From the NCBI RefSeq assembly GCF_020748185.1, contig NZ_JAHZMO010000003.1, positions 1-64,000 of the forward strand: 64,000 bases of DNA, written 5' to 3'. Under the pieces are notes generated by a model. It saw only the letters and a list, made by a program, of their open reading frames with translations. It was not told the origin of the DNA and did not search any database. The stretch is from Terrisporobacter petrolearius. Its GTDB lineage: Bacteria > Bacillota > Clostridia > Peptostreptococcales > Peptostreptococcaceae. Position numbers and translations under genes: made by a program. The stretch's first letter is position 1. Each line of letters starts with the position of its first letter. This document shows positions 54,271 to 63,383 of this stretch, piece after piece.

Positions 54271-54867
54271 TTATTTGTATCTTTTTTCTACAAAGTTTAT
54301 TATCATCCTTGTTGCCTCATCTATTCCCATAAAGCTAGTATCTAAACATAAATGATAGTTCTTTGCATCTCCCCAGTAAGAGTCTGTATAGTATTTATAA
54401 TAAGATGCTCTTTCTTTATCTATTTTTTTTACAACAGAAGCACTTATCTCTTTCTTTACATTATGTTCAATTATAGCTCTTTTTCTCCTAAACTCAAATT
54501 CTCCATGAATGAATATATTAAATACATTATCAAACTCTTTTAATGCATAATTTGATGCTCTTCCTACAAATATGCAAGATTTTTCACTGGCAAGTTTTTG
54601 TATCAAATTAAATTGTTTTAAAAATAATTGGTGATTAATAGGTAAATTATTTGAGCCGTAGTCATATCCGAAGTAACTCAAAACTTTTAATGGCTTTTCA
54701 TCATATTTCTCAAAGTATTCCTTACAGTATCCACTTTCTTTTGCAACCATAGTTAGCAATTCTTTATCATAGCATGGTATATCAAAGTACGCAGCTAATC
54801 TTCTTCCTATTTCTCCACCACCACTGCCATATTCTCTGCCAATAGTAATTACAAACTTATCTTTCAT
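54271..54867 (-). CDS. Cytidylate-kinase-like family protein
   Basis: The 198-residue P-loop protein starts with ITIGREYGSGGGEIGRRLA, the variant Walker A of the cytidylate kinase-like family, followed by PCYDKELL. IFVGRASNYAL and FRRKRAIIEH with DKERASYYKYYTD resemble the LID region. Length is shorter than true Cmk (about 220), and family members are common next to unrelated genes in Firmicutes. The substrate is unproven. GGGGGATAC precedes the ATG. Confidence 0.85.
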   Translation of the reverse strand: MKDKFVITIGREYGSGGGEIGRRLAAYFDIPCYDKELLTMVAKESGYCKEYFEKYDEKPLKVLSYFGYDYGSNNLPINHQLFLKQFNLIQKLASEKSCIFVGRASNYALKEFDNVFNIFIHGEFEFRRKRAIIEHNVKKEISASVVKKIDKERASYYKYYTDSYWGDAKNYHLCLDTSFMGIDEATRMIINFVEKRYK

Positions 54868-54915
54868 AAGTATCCCCCATTTTAAAATAAATGTTAAAGT
54901 AATAAATAATATCTT

Positions 54916-55560
54916 CTATATAACATCTAGTATAGATGATAAATTATTTACTATCTTAATATTATTATATTCTTTAAAGTCATTTTGTGATGTAGTTCCA
55001 GTAGTAACTCCAACAAAATCTATTTGTCCATTTTCTGCTGCCTTAGCATCTATATAACTATCTCCAACATATAACACATCTTCTCTTTTACAATTAAAGT
55101 AATCTAATGCTTTCATTAATCCTTCTGGATTTGGTTTATGAGTTGTTACATTTTCATAACCTATTATATAATCAACATATTTTCTACAATTTAAGTGTTC
55201 TAATATTTTATCTATTCTGGCTCCCATTCTACTAGATACTATTCCCACCTTTATTCCATTTTTCTTAAGGGTTTGTAGGGTTTCAACAGTATCTTCAAAT
55301 AAAACAGTATTTTGAATTGTAATCTCATCTGATTTAACTCTATAAATTGATACAAGTTCTTGAACCTTTTCTTCATCCTTTATTCCTGTAAGTTGTGGAA
55401 AGGCATTATCCAATGTCATACCTATGGTTTTAATAGCTTTTTCTCTATCAAAGCCATCTATATTCATTGTTTCAAAAGTATGCCTAAAGCATTCTACTAT
55501 GGGCTTGGTTGTATCTGCTAAAGTGTAATCAAAGTCAAATAAGCATAATTTATATTTCAT
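54916..55560 (-). CDS. HAD-family hydrolase
   Basis: A 214-residue Gph/PpaX-like phosphatase: motif I LFDFDYTLADT (Asp7, Asp9; Tyr replaces the usual Gly), motif II VSSRMG, motif III THKPNPEGL, motif IV VGDSYIDAKAAENG. GGGGGAC before the ATG at 55560 sets the start; the frame is open further upstream only by chance across the neighbouring terminator. It lies 48 bases upstream of the cytidylate-kinase-like gene. Confidence 0.87.
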   Translation of the reverse strand: MKYKLCLFDFDYTLADTTKPIVECFRHTFETMNIDGFDREKAIKTIGMTLDNAFPQLTGIKDEEKVQELVSIYRVKSDEITIQNTVLFEDTVETLQTLKKNGIKVGIVSSRMGARIDKILEHLNCRKYVDYIIGYENVTTHKPNPEGLMKALDYFNCKREDVLYVGDSYIDAKAAENGQIDFVGVTTGTTSQNDFKEYNNIKIVNNLSSILDVI

Positions 55561-55629
55561 ATTTGTCCCCCTAAATTTGTCATTTATTATTAATAATATC
55601 ATAAATTCAAATTTATTTCTTAACATAAT

Positions 55630-55656
55630 TAAAGAGGGCTTATACCCTCTTAATGA
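55630..55656 (-). terminator. Terminator of the TPR protein gene
   Basis: On the minus strand AAGAGGG, loop TATAA, GCCCTCTT then TAATTAT. A short T-run makes it moderate. Confidence 0.55.
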
Positions 55657-55658
55657 TT

Positions 55659-56288
55659 TTAATGCTCCTTCCAATAGTTATCCCTCTTGGCACAATAATA
55701 TTTATACATCTTTTCATCTCCTAATTCTTCATAGCAATATGCAATATCAAAAAAGAAAAATGGATTATCTCCATATAATTTTGTAATTTTCTTTAAAGTC
55801 CCAATTGCATCCTCGTACTTTTTAGCTTCTATCTGACTTTGCGACTTAAGATATTGTATATATTGATCCTCCTTAATTTCCTCTTCCATATCTTCGGCTA
55901 TTTCAAAATATTTTATTGCTTTCTCATGTTCATTCATTTCTGCTAATATATCAGCTTTTAATAAGTAATTATCTGGAAATATCGGTATAAAATCAATAAG
56001 CTCATTTGATATTAATAAAGCCTTTTTGTAATTTTTTTTCTTTTTATATTCTTCACACATAGTATATAAAACATCATACTTATCTTCTAAATAATCAAAA
56101 TCTTTTATGGCTGAAATCATTTCAAAAGCTTTGTCTAATCTATCTATTCTTCTTTGTGCAAGGAATAAAACTGAATCATCTATACTTAATTCATCATAAT
56201 ATTTTTTCATCAAATTGAAATAAGATTCCTTGACTTCCTCTTCACAAAAATCTTCTTTTACATTAAGCTCTCTAAAAATATTTTTCAT
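55659..56288 (-). CDS. TPR-type protein with J-domain-like N-terminus
   Basis: The 209-residue soluble protein ends in three to four tetratricopeptide-like helical pairs (about residues 75-200; KKALLISNELIDFIP, EKAIKYFEIAEDM, EDAIGTLKKITKLYG, FFDIAYCYEELGD). The first 60 residues (IFRELNVKEDFCEEEVKESY ... RRIDRLDKAFEMI) have the helix pattern of a J domain but lack the HPD motif, so they cannot stimulate DnaK in the usual way. Role unknown. Confidence 0.65.
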   Translation of the reverse strand: MKNIFRELNVKEDFCEEEVKESYFNLMKKYYDELSIDDSVLFLAQRRIDRLDKAFEMISAIKDFDYLEDKYDVLYTMCEEYKKKKNYKKALLISNELIDFIPIFPDNYLLKADILAEMNEHEKAIKYFEIAEDMEEEIKEDQYIQYLKSQSQIEAKKYEDAIGTLKKITKLYGDNPFFFFDIAYCYEELGDEKMYKYYCAKRDNYWKEH

Positions 56289-56374
56289 CTTGACCTCCCC
56301 TGCGTAGCAACTAATTTTCTTATTTTAATTATAGTACTTAATTACTAATTACAATCCATAGATTACAAATATTT

Positions 56375-57043
56375 TTATCTACTAAATATATTTATAAAAC
56401 TATGGACTAATATACAAGAGTATGTGTTTTTTATTCTATATCTAAAAAATCCTATAAAGAATCCATAGCTTAACATTAGTGAGCATTTAATTATAATCAT
56501 TAATGCCATATGATTAAATCCACTTGTCATAATAATTGTATCTATATAACCAATATGATAAATAGAGAATAGAACTGTAGTCAAAAAATAGACTTTTACT
56601 TCATCCTCATTTTCTTGTTTCAAAACATTCCATATGTAAGATTTAAATAGAAGTTCTTCATATATAGGTGTCATTATAGCAGTATAAAATAAGGGTATAA
56701 TACTTTCTATTGATGTTTTTGTCAAAAAAGAAGGAGATGTAAAAATTAAAAGTAATACAGCCCCAGTAACAATAACATAATAAATTTTTGATTCTTTATT
56801 TTTCATATAAGAAAAAATATCTAAAGGAACTTTTTCTTTTTTAGATTTATATATTACAAATAACGTAAGTAAAAACATTATAATCATAGATATTAATACA
56901 TCATTAAATTTGTTATAAGATAAAAATAAAAATGCACTTTGCTTTAGTGCTATTCTACTTACCTGTAATACAATTAGTAAAGCTACAATCTTTATCATTT
57001 TGTAAGAATTTTCATTATTATTTAACTCACTACTATTATTCAT
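56375..57043 (-). CDS. CPBP-family intramembrane metalloprotease
   Basis: A 222-residue protein with about seven helices. The active-site motifs of CPBP (Abi) proteases are present: YEELLFKSYIW (EE-x3-K where R is usual), a His-containing helix FSIYHIGY, and a late FFIGFFRYRIKNTYSCILVH with the final His. Relatives process prenylated or bacteriocin peptides or act in immunity to them. AAAGGAG before the ATG at 57043 decides the start. Confidence 0.82.
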   Translation of the reverse strand: MNNSSELNNNENSYKMIKIVALLIVLQVSRIALKQSAFLFLSYNKFNDVLISMIIMFLLTLFVIYKSKKEKVPLDIFSYMKNKESKIYYVIVTGAVLLLIFTSPSFLTKTSIESIIPLFYTAIMTPIYEELLFKSYIWNVLKQENEDEVKVYFLTTVLFSIYHIGYIDTIIMTSGFNHMALMIIIKCSLMLSYGFFIGFFRYRIKNTYSCILVHSFINIFSR

Positions 57044-57196
57044 TTTGTACTCCTTTGCATTAATATAAATAATCACTCACTTTAAGTTTATTATTGTTTT
57101 AAATAATAATTACATATATTCTTATGTTTTAATTAAATTGTGTTTATTTTTAGTAAAACAATGTATAAAATTATATATTAAAGGAGGATAGATTTG

Positions 57197-57892
57197 ATGA
57201 AAAAATTATTTCTTAATATATTAACATTCATATGTATAGTAGTAATTTATATATCGGGTTATAAGATTTATACTACTTTAAAAGATTATAAAAAAGCTGA
57301 TGATGTTTATTCTCAACTTAGAAATGCAAAAGAGAATTCAAAAGATATGATTGAAGTTAAAAAGAATTTATCATACATAAATTCAGATTATAAACTTTGG
57401 ATTAGTGTGGAGGGTACAAATATTGATTATCCTGTTGTCCAAGGAAGTGACAATGATTTTTATCTAAACCATGATTTTAATAAAAATTACTTACCTGCAG
57501 GATCTATATTTTTAGACTATAGAAATACTCTTGAAAAAGATTCTAACTCTGTTATTTATGGCCATCATATGAAAAATTCAACTATGTTTGGTCAAATGGA
57601 GAAATTTAAAGATGAAGATTTTTTTAAAAATAATAAAATAATCACTCTTAAAACAGACAATACTACATATATCTATGAAATATTTGCTATAGGCGTATAT
57701 GATGCTGATTTTGGATATAATAAAGTGAATTTTAATAATAAAGAAGATTTTAATAATTTTATAAGTAAGATCTTAAGTAAGTCTATGTATAGCAGGAATA
57801 TTGTGACTTCAAAAGATCAAATATTAACTTTATCAACATGTAGTTATGAGTATGACAATGCTAGAATAGCTATTTTTGGTGTAAAAAAGTAA
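57197..57892 (+). CDS. srtB: Class B sortase
   Basis: A 231-residue transpeptidase with an N-terminal signal anchor (about residues 5-22) and the sortase barrel. Catalytic residues are visible: His in VIYGHHMKNSTMFG, Cys in TLSTCSYEYDNARIAIFG, with Arg of NARIAI. Class B is indicated by WISVEGTNIDYPVVQGSDNDFYL (in parts: VEGTNIDYPVVQ, NDFYLNHDF). It attaches surface proteins to peptidoglycan. No substrate with a recognisable sorting motif lies in the window. AGGAGG lies nine bases before the ATG; a TTG one codon earlier is possible. Confidence 0.93.
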   Translation: MKKLFLNILTFICIVVIYISGYKIYTTLKDYKKADDVYSQLRNAKENSKDMIEVKKNLSYINSDYKLWISVEGTNIDYPVVQGSDNDFYLNHDFNKNYLPAGSIFLDYRNTLEKDSNSVIYGHHMKNSTMFGQMEKFKDEDFFKNNKIITLKTDNTTYIYEIFAIGVYDADFGYNKVNFNNKEDFNNFISKILSKSMYSRNIVTSKDQILTLSTCSYEYDNARIAIFGVKK

Positions 57893-57896
57893 TTCT

Positions 57897-57942
57897 ATAA
57901 TTAAAGAGTTATAAAAAATGCTATAACTCTTTAATTATAGTA
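57897..57942. terminator. Bidirectional terminator
   Basis: TAATTAAAGAGTTATA pairs with TATAACTCTTTAATTA between the convergent sortase and redox-protein genes. Confidence 0.85.
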
Positions 57943-57945
57943 ATA

Positions 57946-58623
57946 TTATAATTTAAGTTCTAAATTAGCTATATTAAGAACTTCTTCTCTAAAAGTATCT
58001 AGGCTTATTCTATCTATGAAATCTCCTAATTTTTCACCTGGTTTTGCTGTGTCTTTATAGTAAAAAAGTATAGTTTTTACTAAATTGAAGGCATCCTTTT
58101 CTAACAATCCTTTAGTAAGTATATCTGCACTTCTTGGATAATACCCTGCACTACCACCAACGGTAATAAAAAAAGTACTATCTAAATCAGCAATTACTCC
58201 TATATCTTTAGAGTATACACTTGTACATGCGTTTTTGCATCCTGCTACACCTATTTTCGTTCTGCACGGAAGTTCCATTCCATGAAATTTCTTGCTAATT
58301 TTCATACCTATTCCAATAGTTGGATATTTTGAACGCTTACAATAGTTTGCTGGACACATTTCCACATTTTTAAGTGAATTTTGTACTTTTACAGCTGGCT
58401 CCATTCCTAATTCTTCCCATATTTCAGGTAAATCTTCTTGTTTTAAATTTGTAATTAAAATTCTTTGGCCAGAAGTTATTTTTAAAACACCTTTGTATTT
58501 TTTAGCCACTTCTCCTATTTTTATTAAATTATCTGGAAGAATAAATCCACCTGGAATATGTGGTGTTATGGCATAAGTTCGTTTTCCATCTTTTATCTTT
58601 TGCAAATTTCCATATACACTCAT
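57946..58623 (-). CDS. Nitrite/sulfite reductase half-domain protein ([4Fe-4S]/siroheme type)
   Basis: The 225-residue protein contains the ferredoxin-like half domain (about residues 15-75; TPHIPGGFILPDNLIKIGEV, ITSGQRILITNL) and one siroheme/[4Fe-4S] domain (about 85-210) with C-PANYC-K and GVAGCKNACTS, giving the four Cys ligands in C-x5-C...C-x3-C form. Full sulfite reductases have two such halves; this is a single-copy form similar to AsrC-type or small assimilatory enzymes. Electron donor and substrate are unknown. Confidence 0.82.
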   Translation of the reverse strand: MSVYGNLQKIKDGKRTYAITPHIPGGFILPDNLIKIGEVAKKYKGVLKITSGQRILITNLKQEDLPEIWEELGMEPAVKVQNSLKNVEMCPANYCKRSKYPTIGIGMKISKKFHGMELPCRTKIGVAGCKNACTSVYSKDIGVIADLDSTFFITVGGSAGYYPRSADILTKGLLEKDAFNLVKTILFYYKDTAKPGEKLGDFIDRISLDTFREEVLNIANLELKL

Positions 58624-58698
58624 TTACATATATCTCTCCTTTGTTTAAGTTAATTAATATTTTTAGTATACAACAATATAATTTATTTTATCTACTTT

Positions 58699-59565
58699 TT
58701 ATTTAACTTCAATATAATAACTTACTTCAAAACTATCTCCAATATTTAACTTATTAATATATTTTTTATTTTTATATATATCGTTAGAATCAATACCATC
58801 TGCTATTCCATACCAAGGTTCTATTGAAATAAATGGTGCTGTACTATTTTTACCTTTATAATATGGCGTCCATATTCCAACTAATGGGAAACCTTCAAAG
58901 TTCACATTAATATAGAATTCTTCTTTTGTAGACTTTAATGAAATTTCATCTATATTAGTATAAATTATTGCATCATTTTCAAATAAACCAGGGTTTAATT
59001 TCAGTTTAGATAAAGAGTTAATTTCATCTATTTCGCTATAATAAGGACCTTCTAAATTAATTTTTTGTACATTTTTTCTGCACTTAAATTCAATATAGTA
59101 CTCCCTTAAGTTTTCTGGTGAGGAAATATTAAATGCTGGATGTCCTCCTATAGAAAAATATATATCTTTTGAATCAATATTTTGTACATTCCAAGTAATC
59201 TTAACTTTTTCCTCTACTATTGTATATGAGATGAAGAGATTAAAATTATATGGGTATATTTTTATTGTTTTTTCATTAGATGTTAACTTGTAGGTTATAG
59301 TATTTTCATCATTATTGATTAAATCAAAATCCATATCTCTAGCAAATCCATGTTGATTTATATTATATATTTCACCTTCTATTAAAGTTTTATCCTCCTT
59401 TAATTTACCTACAATAGGAAATAGTATTGGAGACTGTCTCCTCCAATATTTTTTATCTCCATTCCATAGAATTTCTTTCTTATATTTCTTAGAATATATC
59501 CTCGTTAATTCTGCTCCACTACTTTTAGTTTCTATTATTAAATTATTATTTTCTAAAATCTGCAT
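58699..59565 (-). CDS. Aldose 1-epimerase family protein (LacX-like)
   Basis: About 288 residues of the galactose-mutarotase fold. SSGAELTRIYSKKYKKEILW and FPIVGKLKEDKTLIEG at the N-terminus, FSIGGHPAFNI (catalytic-type His) and APFISIEPWYGIAD near the C-terminus mark the LacX/YeaD-like subgroup of aldose epimerases. Exact sugar unknown. GGAGGATAT before the ATG at 59565 sets the start. Confidence 0.88.
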   Translation of the reverse strand: MQILENNNLIIETKSSGAELTRIYSKKYKKEILWNGDKKYWRRQSPILFPIVGKLKEDKTLIEGEIYNINQHGFARDMDFDLINNDENTITYKLTSNEKTIKIYPYNFNLFISYTIVEEKVKITWNVQNIDSKDIYFSIGGHPAFNISSPENLREYYIEFKCRKNVQKINLEGPYYSEIDEINSLSKLKLNPGLFENDAIIYTNIDEISLKSTKEEFYINVNFEGFPLVGIWTPYYKGKNSTAPFISIEPWYGIADGIDSNDIYKNKKYINKLNIGDSFEVSYYIEVK

Positions 59566-59595
59566 ATATCCTCCAAATTTATAATTTTCCAATAT

Positions 59596-59633
59596 GTAAA
59601 AAGCTATCTTATACAAGATAGCTTTTTTCTATT
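59596..59633. terminator. Bidirectional terminator
   Basis: AAAAAGCTATCTT pairs with AAGATAGCTTTTTT. It lies between ptsI and the epimerase gene, both on the minus strand, so it mainly ends the pts operon. Confidence 0.85.
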
Positions 59634-59644
59634 ATTTAAGTTAG

Positions 59645-61354
59645 TTATTTACTAAAAGTTTTTTCTACATATGCTTTTATTTCTTCTGCAGTTCCAAGAG
59701 ATAATACTTCCTCTGAGAACTTTTTCATGTCTTCAAAGCTTAATGAATTTATTAATTTTCTAGCAGGTAATATTGATATTGGACTCATTGAAAATTCATC
59801 TAACCCAAATCCAAGTAATATTGGTATCATTAATTGATCTCCTGCAGACTCTCCACACATTCCAGCCCATTTGCCTTCTTTGTGTGCATTATCTATAACC
59901 ATTTTTATAAGTCTAAGTACAGCCGGATTAAATTGATTGTACAAGTAACTTATTTTTTGGTTCATTCTATCAACAGCACAAGTATATTGTATTAAGTCAT
60001 TAGTTCCTATTGAGAAGAAATCAACATGCTTAGCAAGTACATCTGATATTACTGCAGCAGATGGAACTTCTATCATCATACCAACTTCTACTTCTTCAGA
60101 ATAAGCTATTCCTTCAGTTTTTAACTGTGCTTTAACTTCTTCACAAACTTCTTTAGCTTGTAATAGTTCTTCTAATGATGATATCATTGGGAACATTATT
60201 CTTAATTTTCCATGCACACTTGCTCTATATAAAGCTCTAAGTTGAGTTACAAATATTTCTTTTCTATCTAGACAAAGTCTTATGGCTCTATATCCTAAAA
60301 ATGGATTCATTTCTTCGTCCATTGGAAGGTAGTCTAATTTCTTATCTCCACCTATATCTAATGTTCTTATAACTATTGGTTTTCCTGCCATTCCTTCAAG
60401 TACTGCTTTGTAAGCATTGTATTGCTCTTCTTCACTTGGGAAATCACTTCTGTCCATATATAAGAATTCTGTTCTATAAAGTCCTACACCTTCAGCATCA
60501 TTTTTTATAAGACCTTCTACGTCACCTGGAGTGCCTATGTTACCAGCAAGTTCCACATGTCTTCCATCAGTAGTTATTGAAGCCTTACCTTTTAATAAGT
60601 CTAATGCTTTTTTATATTCTTCGAAATCAGTTTTTAATTTTGTATATTTAGCTATAGTTTCTTCATCTGGATTTATTATTACTTCACCAGTGTCTCCATT
60701 AAATGCTACAAAATCACCATCTTTTATTTCTTTAGTAGCGTGACTTAAACCAACTATAGCTGCTATTTCTAAAGTTCTAGACATTATAGCAGTATGAGAA
60801 GTTCTTCCGCCTATATCTGTTAAGAATCCTAAAACTTTTTTCTTATCCATTGTTGCTGTATCAGATGGTGTTAAATCATGAGCAACTAATACTACTTCAT
60901 CAGCTAAGTCAGCTAAGTCTACAACTTTTACACCTAATATATGTCTAAGAACTCTATTTGTTACATCCTTTATATCAGCAGCTCTTTCTCTCATATATTC
61001 ATTGTCCATAGATTCAAACATACCTATGAACATTTCTTTTATTTCATTTAATGCAAAGTCTGCATTAACTTTTTCATCATTTATTTTACTAACAGCAGAT
61101 TCAACTAATTCTGGATCTTCTAACACTAATAAATGTGCTTCAAATATTTCAGCCTCATGCTCACCAAATTCTGATAAAGCCTTTTCCTTTACTTTTGTTA
61201 GTTCTTCTTTTGAAACTTCAACAGCAGTTCTTAATTTCCCTACCTCTGCTTCACAATCAGTTATTGTTTTTCTTTCTATTACTAACTGCGTATCTTCAAC
61301 TACTAATGCCTTCCCCAAAACAATACCTGGAGATGCTCCTATACCCTTTAACAT
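59645..61354 (-). CDS. ptsI: PTS enzyme I (phosphoenolpyruvate-protein phosphotransferase)
   Basis: The 569-residue cytosolic enzyme takes phosphate from PEP and passes it to HPr. The active-site His lies in GGRTSHTAIMSRT (about residue 190). The C-terminal PEP-binding barrel has GLYRTEFLYMDR, LDIGGDKKLDYLPM, GVGMMIE-type VEVGMMIEVPSA and SIGTNDLIQYTCAVDR, and the CGESAG signature with catalytic Cys. AGGAGGAACAGC stands before the ATG. It follows ptsH with a hairpin between. Confidence 0.96.
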   Translation of the reverse strand: MLKGIGASPGIVLGKALVVEDTQLVIERKTITDCEAEVGKLRTAVEVSKEELTKVKEKALSEFGEHEAEIFEAHLLVLEDPELVESAVSKINDEKVNADFALNEIKEMFIGMFESMDNEYMRERAADIKDVTNRVLRHILGVKVVDLADLADEVVLVAHDLTPSDTATMDKKKVLGFLTDIGGRTSHTAIMSRTLEIAAIVGLSHATKEIKDGDFVAFNGDTGEVIINPDEETIAKYTKLKTDFEEYKKALDLLKGKASITTDGRHVELAGNIGTPGDVEGLIKNDAEGVGLYRTEFLYMDRSDFPSEEEQYNAYKAVLEGMAGKPIVIRTLDIGGDKKLDYLPMDEEMNPFLGYRAIRLCLDRKEIFVTQLRALYRASVHGKLRIMFPMISSLEELLQAKEVCEEVKAQLKTEGIAYSEEVEVGMMIEVPSAAVISDVLAKHVDFFSIGTNDLIQYTCAVDRMNQKISYLYNQFNPAVLRLIKMVIDNAHKEGKWAGMCGESAGDQLMIPILLGFGLDEFSMSPISILPARKLINSLSFEDMKKFSEEVLSLGTAEEIKAYVEKTFSK

Positions 61355-61383
61355 GTTGCTGTTCCTCCTAAAGATATTATTAC

Positions 61384-61416
61384 ATTAAAACCTGGGCAAT
61401 TTATACCCAGGTTTAT
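61384..61416 (-). terminator. Hairpin between ptsH and ptsI
   Basis: On the minus strand AAACCTGGG, loop, CCCAGGTTT then TAAT. It lies inside the ptsHI operon and may act as an attenuator or an RNA-stability element, so that HPr is made in excess of enzyme I. Confidence 0.65.
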
Positions 61417-61422
61417 ATTGGA

Positions 61423-61683
61423 TTATTCGCCAAATCCAGATTCTACTAATTCAACTAATGCATTAACTGCTGCTTCTTCATCTGCACCAGCTGCACATAT
61501 AGTTACTTCTTCACCTTTTCCAAGTCCTAAACTCATTATTCCCATTATTGATTTAGCGTTTACTACTTTACCTTTGCATTTTACTTCAACTGTTGAAGTG
61601 AATTCTGATGCTTTTTTTACAAACATACCAGCTGGTCTTGCATGTAAACCTGTTTCGTTTTTGATTACTACTGTCTTTTCCAT
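61423..61683 (-). CDS. ptsH: Phosphocarrier protein HPr
   Basis: An 86-residue HPr. His14 in TGLHARPAG carries the phosphate from enzyme I to sugar-specific EII proteins. Ser45 in AKSIMGIMSLG is the HPr-kinase target used for catabolite control in Firmicutes. GGAGGTTGTAAA before the ATG at 61683 sets the start. It is followed by ptsI. Confidence 0.96.
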   Translation of the reverse strand: MEKTVVIKNETGLHARPAGMFVKKASEFTSTVEVKCKGKVVNAKSIMGIMSLGLGKGEEVTICAAGADEEAAVNALVELVESGFGE

Positions 61684-61728
61684 TTTACAACCTCCAGGCA
61701 AATTAAAAAATTTAATTAAATAATTAGC

Positions 61729-62916
61729 TTATTTTTGTTTATTAAAATCATAAATAATCAAATTAGTGATTATTTTCGCTAATTTACTATTTGAGTGAGT
61801 AACAAGTAACTTGTCATCATTCATTTGTTTATTACAAATTTGGATGACTTTATTAAAATCATAAAGTTCAACCCTATTTATATTATTTTCCTCAAGCTTT
61901 CTTTCATATATACTGTAAAAAATATCTTTGTAAGAAGAGTTTTTGTCAATATCTAAAACTTCTATGATTTTAGGTATAACACTTTCCATTAGTGTTCTAC
62001 GATTTATATCCTTTTTTATATTTAATAAATAGCATAAATCATTTATAGTATCCTTACTCAAATCACATATTTTATTAAAACAATAATCCTCATTATATTT
62101 ACAGTCAAGATTGAAGAAATAATTAACGCCATCATATCTTTTATAAGCTTTCATAGTATCGAGATATCCAAGCTTTATATTTGATTCAATATGATCCTTA
62201 TCTTTATTAAGTGACCCTCCCAAATTTTGAGATGGTACTATAACTTTTAAGTTCAAATCTTGATATCTGTTTATTATCATTTTACCAAGGAAATCGTCCA
62301 CTAATCTAATTACTACTATATCATCATATCCTTTTTGTGCCAACATATTAATTGGTATATTGTCTGAAAACATTCCATCTAGATAAAGTTTATCATCTAG
62401 CTTGTCCAACTGGAATATTGGTAGTGACGAACTGGCTATTAAGTAATCTATCAATCTTCCTTCTGGTATATCTTCTGTATATAGAAGTTTTGGAAATATC
62501 TTTCCATCCCAATATGCTGTTGTTATACCAAAATCAATTTTAGATTTTCTTATTTTCACTTCATCAATTTTTTCTTCTAGTAATTTTCTAAGCGGGCTTA
62601 TATCTATTCCCTGATTTTTTCTAGCTTTATTCATTAGTTCGACTACATCATGAAAGCTTTTTACCTTCATTTCAAGATTTTTATATCTTTCATATGTATC
62701 TTCATCTATATTCATAAAGCTTTTATAATCATAATTCACCCAAATATCTTCCATAGCATCAAAATCTCCCTGAACAATAAGTGCTCCATTTAATGCTCCT
62801 ATGGAAGTTCCTGCTATACCAGTAAATTGTATTCCTAAATCTGTTAAGGCTCTATAAGCTCCTATTTGATAAGCGCCTTTTGTTCCCCCACCTTCTAATA
62901 CAAGACCTTTTTTCAT
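61729..62916 (-). CDS. Patatin-like phospholipase
   Basis: About 395 residues. The patatin domain (residues 1-190) has the oxyanion loop LEGGGTKGAYQIGA, the nucleophile Ser in GTSIGALNG and the catalytic Asp in YLDGMFSDNIPI (D-G). The C-terminal 200 residues are helical and not assigned. Such bacterial enzymes hydrolyse phospholipids; no signal peptide is seen. TTAGGTG before the ATG at 62916 is a modest ribosome binding site. Confidence 0.87.
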   Translation of the reverse strand: MKKGLVLEGGGTKGAYQIGAYRALTDLGIQFTGIAGTSIGALNGALIVQGDFDAMEDIWVNYDYKSFMNIDEDTYERYKNLEMKVKSFHDVVELMNKARKNQGIDISPLRKLLEEKIDEVKIRKSKIDFGITTAYWDGKIFPKLLYTEDIPEGRLIDYLIASSSLPIFQLDKLDDKLYLDGMFSDNIPINMLAQKGYDDIVVIRLVDDFLGKMIINRYQDLNLKVIVPSQNLGGSLNKDKDHIESNIKLGYLDTMKAYKRYDGVNYFFNLDCKYNEDYCFNKICDLSKDTINDLCYLLNIKKDINRRTLMESVIPKIIEVLDIDKNSSYKDIFYSIYERKLEENNINRVELYDFNKVIQICNKQMNDDKLLVTHSNSKLAKIITNLIIYDFNKQK

Positions 62917-62980
62917 TTTATCACCTAACTTTTCATGGAGAATATATATAATGTAATACATTCTCCATATTTTTTACATG

Positions 62981-63325
62981 TTATTTTATAGCCCCTTTAG
63001 TGCTTACAATCTTTACTGACTTTAAAAATAATTTCTTTTCAATCGGTTTTAGTGATAAGTTGCTCATTATATAATTTGCTTCATCAACAAGATAAATTTT
63101 CTTATATCCTGTTTTTAAGAAAGCCATACATACTGTCCTGATATCATCTTCATTCTCACATTCGAAAAAAGATGGAGAAACTACTAGTTTATACGATGAT
63201 GATTTTTTATTTTTCATAGTTTGCTTATAAGTATTTAAAAAATCATTTGATTCTCTTTTACTTATAAAACCACTTACATCAATATAAACTTTCTTTTCTT
63301 CTTCATTTATATTCATATTTATCAC
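62981..63325 (-). CDS. Hypothetical protein, STAS-like fold possible
   Basis: A 114-residue soluble protein. The pattern KVYIDVSGFISKRESNDFLN, then YKLVVSPSFFECE and FLKTGYKKIYLVD, alternates strands and helices much like small STAS-type domains, but without a convincing motif. The start is probably GTG at 63325 with GGGGGTGA ahead; an ATG three codons later is possible. No function assigned. Confidence 0.55.
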   Translation of the reverse strand: MINMNINEEEKKVYIDVSGFISKRESNDFLNTYKQTMKNKKSSSYKLVVSPSFFECENEDDIRTVCMAFLKTGYKKIYLVDEANYIMSNLSLKPIEKKLFLKSVKIVSTKGAIK

Positions 63326-63383
63326 TTATCTCACCCCCAAATAATTCATTATTTTATTATATGAATTATTTAGAGTAAACTTG

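Noticed and set aside
55561..55674. N-terminal extension of the HAD protein at 54916
   Set aside because: The extra 38 codons cross the terminator and the end of the TPR gene; GGGGGAC before the ATG at 55560 marks the true start.
61002..61388. Open frames antisense to ptsI
   Set aside because: Low-complexity Leu/Ser-rich translation opposite a highly conserved gene; no start signals.
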